From positions 1 to 5,648 of the forward strand of contig JALWQC010000257.1 of assembly GCA_027080755.1 (NCBI GenBank): a DNA stretch of 5,648 nt, in the 5' to 3' direction. The first letter of the stretch is position 1; each line of letters starts with the position of its first letter. Below the pieces are notes generated by a model. The model did no database searches. It was not told the DNA's origin and was given only the letters and a program-made list of their open reading frames with translations. The position numbers and the translations under genes were made by a program. Positions 4,864-5,648 of the stretch are shown piece by piece. The stretch comes from Paracoccaceae bacterium (GTDB taxonomy: Bacteria; Pseudomonadota; Alphaproteobacteria; Rhodobacterales; Rhodobacteraceae).

Positions 4864-5058
4864 CTAGTGTTCGGTCTGCGACATAGCCAGCGCAATCAAT
4901 GCAATGGCAACCAGCGGGATCAACCACATGCCGGACCCGCCCATCGTGGCCGGCTCTTCCACTATTACGGGGGCGGCGGGGGCAACATAGGCCACGGTGC
5001 CGGCGATGGCGTTGGATGCGAAGGCAACAGCGGCGGCTGTCAGGACAAAAAGTTTCAT
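4864..5058 (-). CDS. Small secreted/membrane-anchored protein, tandem paralogue A (unknown function)
   Basis: I do not recognise a named family. The 64-residue product has a signal-peptide-like N-terminus (1-19, ending NAIA before G20) and an Ala/Pro/Glu-rich linker (20-38, with VEEPA). A glycine turn (MGGSG, 39-43) leads into a hydrophobic helix WLIPLVAIALIALAM (45-59) and a short tail SQTEH. The mature protein would be about 45 residues, held in the inner membrane by its C-terminal helix with the linker in the periplasm. AAGGA (5066-5070) lies 7 bases before the ATG. It follows the paralogue at 5091-5288 by 32 bases and is probably co-transcribed with it. Of the first 60 residues, 52 are identical to that paralogue. 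Its tail is acidic/polar, unlike the basic tail of the partner. A real gene is supported by the signal peptide, ribosome-binding site, duplication and terminator. Confidence 0.82.
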   Translation of the reverse strand: MKLFVLTAAAVAFASNAIAGTVAYVAPAAPVIVEEPATMGGSGMWLIPLVAIALIALAMSQTEH

Positions 5059-5288
5059 GGTATTTTCCTTTTATTTGAAAACTGAAAGATTTATTTCTTT
5101 TGTCCACTCGACATAGCCAGCGCGATCAGGGCAATGGCAACCAGCGGGATCAGCCACGTGCCAGCCCCACCCATCGTGGCGGATTCTCCCGTTGCTACAG
5201 GGGCGGCTGGGGCAACATAGGCCACGGTGCCAGCGATAGCGTTGGATGTGAAGGCAACAGCGGCGGCTGTCAGGGCGAAAAGTTTCAT
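4879..5288 (-). repeat. Tandem gene duplication with 230-bp period
   Basis: Bases 4879-5058 and 5109-5288 align without gaps at a constant offset of 230. By hand count about 23 of 180 positions differ (about 87% identity). Identity stops at the ATG on one side and after codon 60 on the other: the tails and the upstream leaders are unrelated. This is a diverged tandem duplication of a small gene rather than a mobile-element repeat. Confidence 0.9.
5091..5288 (-). CDS. Small secreted/membrane-anchored protein, tandem paralogue B (unknown function)
   Basis: A 65-residue protein of the same design as its downstream neighbour: signal-peptide-like segment 1-19 (NAIA before G20), Ala/Pro-rich linker with ATGESAT (32-38), glycine turn MGGAG (39-43), hydrophobic helix WLIPLVAIALIALAM (45-59), and a basic tail SSGQKK. 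The two copies differ at residues 5, 14, 32, 33, 34, 36, 42 and 44 and in the tail; the membrane helix is unchanged. The ATG at 5288 is preferred because GGAG (5297-5300) lies 8 bases before it, whereas the GTG at 5297 overlaps that site. It is the first gene of the two-gene unit and directly follows a strong AT-rich promoter, suggesting abundant expression. Function is unknown. The charge difference in the tails hints that the copies may have separate partners or form a mixed assembly, which is speculation. Confidence 0.83.
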   Translation of the reverse strand: MKLFALTAAAVAFTSNAIAGTVAYVAPAAPVATGESATMGGAGTWLIPLVAIALIALAMSSGQKK

Positions 5289-5320
5289 GTCGAACACTCC
5301 AAAATCATTTATGTGCAGAT

Positions 5321-5349
5321 ATTTTATATAAAAATTTTGTAAAATTCAA
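5321..5349 (-). promoter_or_regulatory. Strong AT-rich promoter of the small-protein operon
   Basis: On the minus strand TTGAAT (5349-5344) is followed after 17 bases by TAAAAT (5326-5321); TATAAA two bases earlier is an alternative -10. An AAATTTT tract lies just before the -35, as in promoters with an upstream A/T element. The predicted start near 5314 gives a leader of about 25 bases. It is the most AT-rich stretch in an otherwise GC-rich window. Confidence 0.7.
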
Positions 5350-5364
5350 GAAAATTTCCCCCGC

Positions 5365-5393
5365 TTGCCTATGCCCCGTTTCCTGCCTACGCT
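5365..5393 (+). promoter_or_regulatory. Weak candidate promoter of the DadA-like gene
   Basis: TTGCCT (5365-5370) and TACGCT (5388-5393) are spaced by 17 bases, matching the sigma70 consensus at 4 and 3 of 6 positions. The start would fall near 5400, leaving a leader of about 12 bases with the GGAGG ribosome-binding site. The same bases form the direct repeat TGCCTAYGCYCC (5366-5377 and 5384-5395). Support is weak. Confidence 0.3.
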
Positions 5394-5404
5394 CCCCGAA
5401 ACGG
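5376..5404. repeat. Inverted repeat CCGTTTC-N15-GAAACGG before the DadA-like gene
   Basis: CCGTTTC (5376-5382) and GAAACGG (5398-5404) are perfect complements and the right arm overlaps the first bases of the GGAGG ribosome-binding site. A second, mutually exclusive pairing exists between CTCC (5392-5395) and GGAG (5403-5406). It may be an operator for a local regulator or an mRNA fold that hides the ribosome-binding site. Confidence 0.4.
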
Positions 5405-5411
5405 AGGCACC

Positions 5412-5648
5412 ATGCAGGCAGATACAGCGATTGTGATCGGGGCGGGAATTACCGGCGTCAGCGCGGCGGAATATCTGCGCCGTGACGGCTGGCAGGTAAC
5501 GCTGGTGGACCGTCTGGCGGCGGGCGGGGCAGGGCAGACCTCCTTTGGAAATGCGGGGTTGCTGGCGCGCTCGGCCGTGGTGCCGGTGTCCGAGCCGGGC
5601 CTGTGGGCAAAGATGCCGGGGATGCTGCTGGATCCCGATTCCCCTTTG
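5412..5648 (+). CDS. N-terminal part of a DadA-like FAD-dependent oxidoreductase (D-amino acid dehydrogenase type)
   Basis: Only the first 79 residues lie in the window; full DadA-like proteins have a little over 400. The N-terminus carries the dinucleotide-binding fold for FAD: TAIVIGAGITGVSAAEYL (5-22, with G10, G12, G15), followed by VTLVDR (29-34) whose acidic residue contacts the ribose of the cofactor. The next block, TSFGNAG (43-49) then PVSEPGLWAKMPGMLLDP (58-75), is characteristic of the DadA group, which oxidises D-amino acids to 2-oxo acids and passes electrons to the respiratory chain at the inner face of the membrane. GGAGG (5403-5407) lies 4 bases before the ATG. It is divergent from the small-protein operon. 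The substrate cannot be fixed from the N-terminus; another amine- or amino-acid-oxidising member of the family is possible. Confidence 0.85.
   Translation, partial: MQADTAIVIGAGITGVSAAEYLRRDGWQVTLVDRLAAGGAGQTSFGNAGLLARSAVVPVSEPGLWAKMPGMLLDPDSPL

Noticed and set aside
4879..5288. CRISPR array or mobile-element repeat
   Set aside because: Only two copies, 180 bp each, exactly matching coding sequence in frame; no spacers, no transposase, no target-site duplications.
5289..5297. GTG start for small paralogue B
   Set aside because: The GTG overlaps the ribosome-binding site that serves ATG 5288, and the other copy starts at the equivalent ATG.
4867..5342. Two plus-strand frames (4867-5085 and 5100-5342) that also look like paralogues of each other
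   Set aside because: Their similarity is a by-product of the duplicated minus-strand genes; the minus-strand products have signal peptides, membrane helices and good ribosome-binding sites, these do not.
1..5648. tRNA or rRNA genes, phage or toxin-antitoxin modules
   Set aside because: No cloverleaf with T-loop and anticodon arms, no rRNA-like sequence and no recognisable module proteins were seen.

Overview
The window looks like a stretch of ordinary chromosome from an alphaproteobacterium, most likely of the Rhodobacteraceae/Roseobacter type. That placement is inference: it rests on the high GC content and codon use, a cobalamin-riboswitch cbtB-cbtA pair, an FNR-type TTGAC-N4-GTCAA box in front of a class I cytochrome c, and small signal-peptide proteins. 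No mobile element, tRNA, rRNA, CRISPR array or defence gene was seen.

Layout, left to right. (1) 1-560: the C-terminal end of a probable c-type cytochrome, overlapped by a small membrane protein with a Gly/Met-rich segment and a SHOCT tail. (2) 561-840: a gene-free stretch holding a GC-rich palindrome, a clear cobalamin (B12) riboswitch, and a hairpin directly before the next ribosome-binding site. (3) 841-1690: cbtB and cbtA, a cobalt transporter with one base between the genes. (4) 1697-1720: a 9-bp hairpin between convergent genes. (5) 1721-2713, minus strand: a predicted lipoprotein of the endonuclease/exonuclease/phosphatase (DNase I-like) family. (6) 2732-2769: a strong terminator for the minus-strand cytochrome c gene at 2789-3232. 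(7) 3233-3445: a divergent control region with a sigma70-like cytochrome promoter, an FNR-type box and the leader of the next gene. (8) 3446-4810: phosphomannomutase (manB/cpsG type), ending at a bidirectional terminator. (9) 4864-5288, minus strand: two tandem paralogous small membrane proteins (65 and 64 aa) behind a strong AT-rich promoter. (10) 5412 to the window end: the N-terminus of a DadA-like FAD oxidoreductase.

How the parts work: cbtB-cbtA is a feedback loop in which B12 bound to its leader should shut off uptake of cobalt, the metal of B12. The cytochrome c gene is predicted to respond to oxygen or redox state through an FNR-family regulator. ManB supplies mannose-1-phosphate for surface polysaccharide. 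The remaining genes appear to be separate transcription units without a shared pathway.

The least explained element is the pair of small tandem proteins. Their signal peptides and C-terminal membrane segments are almost invariant while the linker and tail differ. I did not find convincing evidence for a wholly new multi-gene system here.
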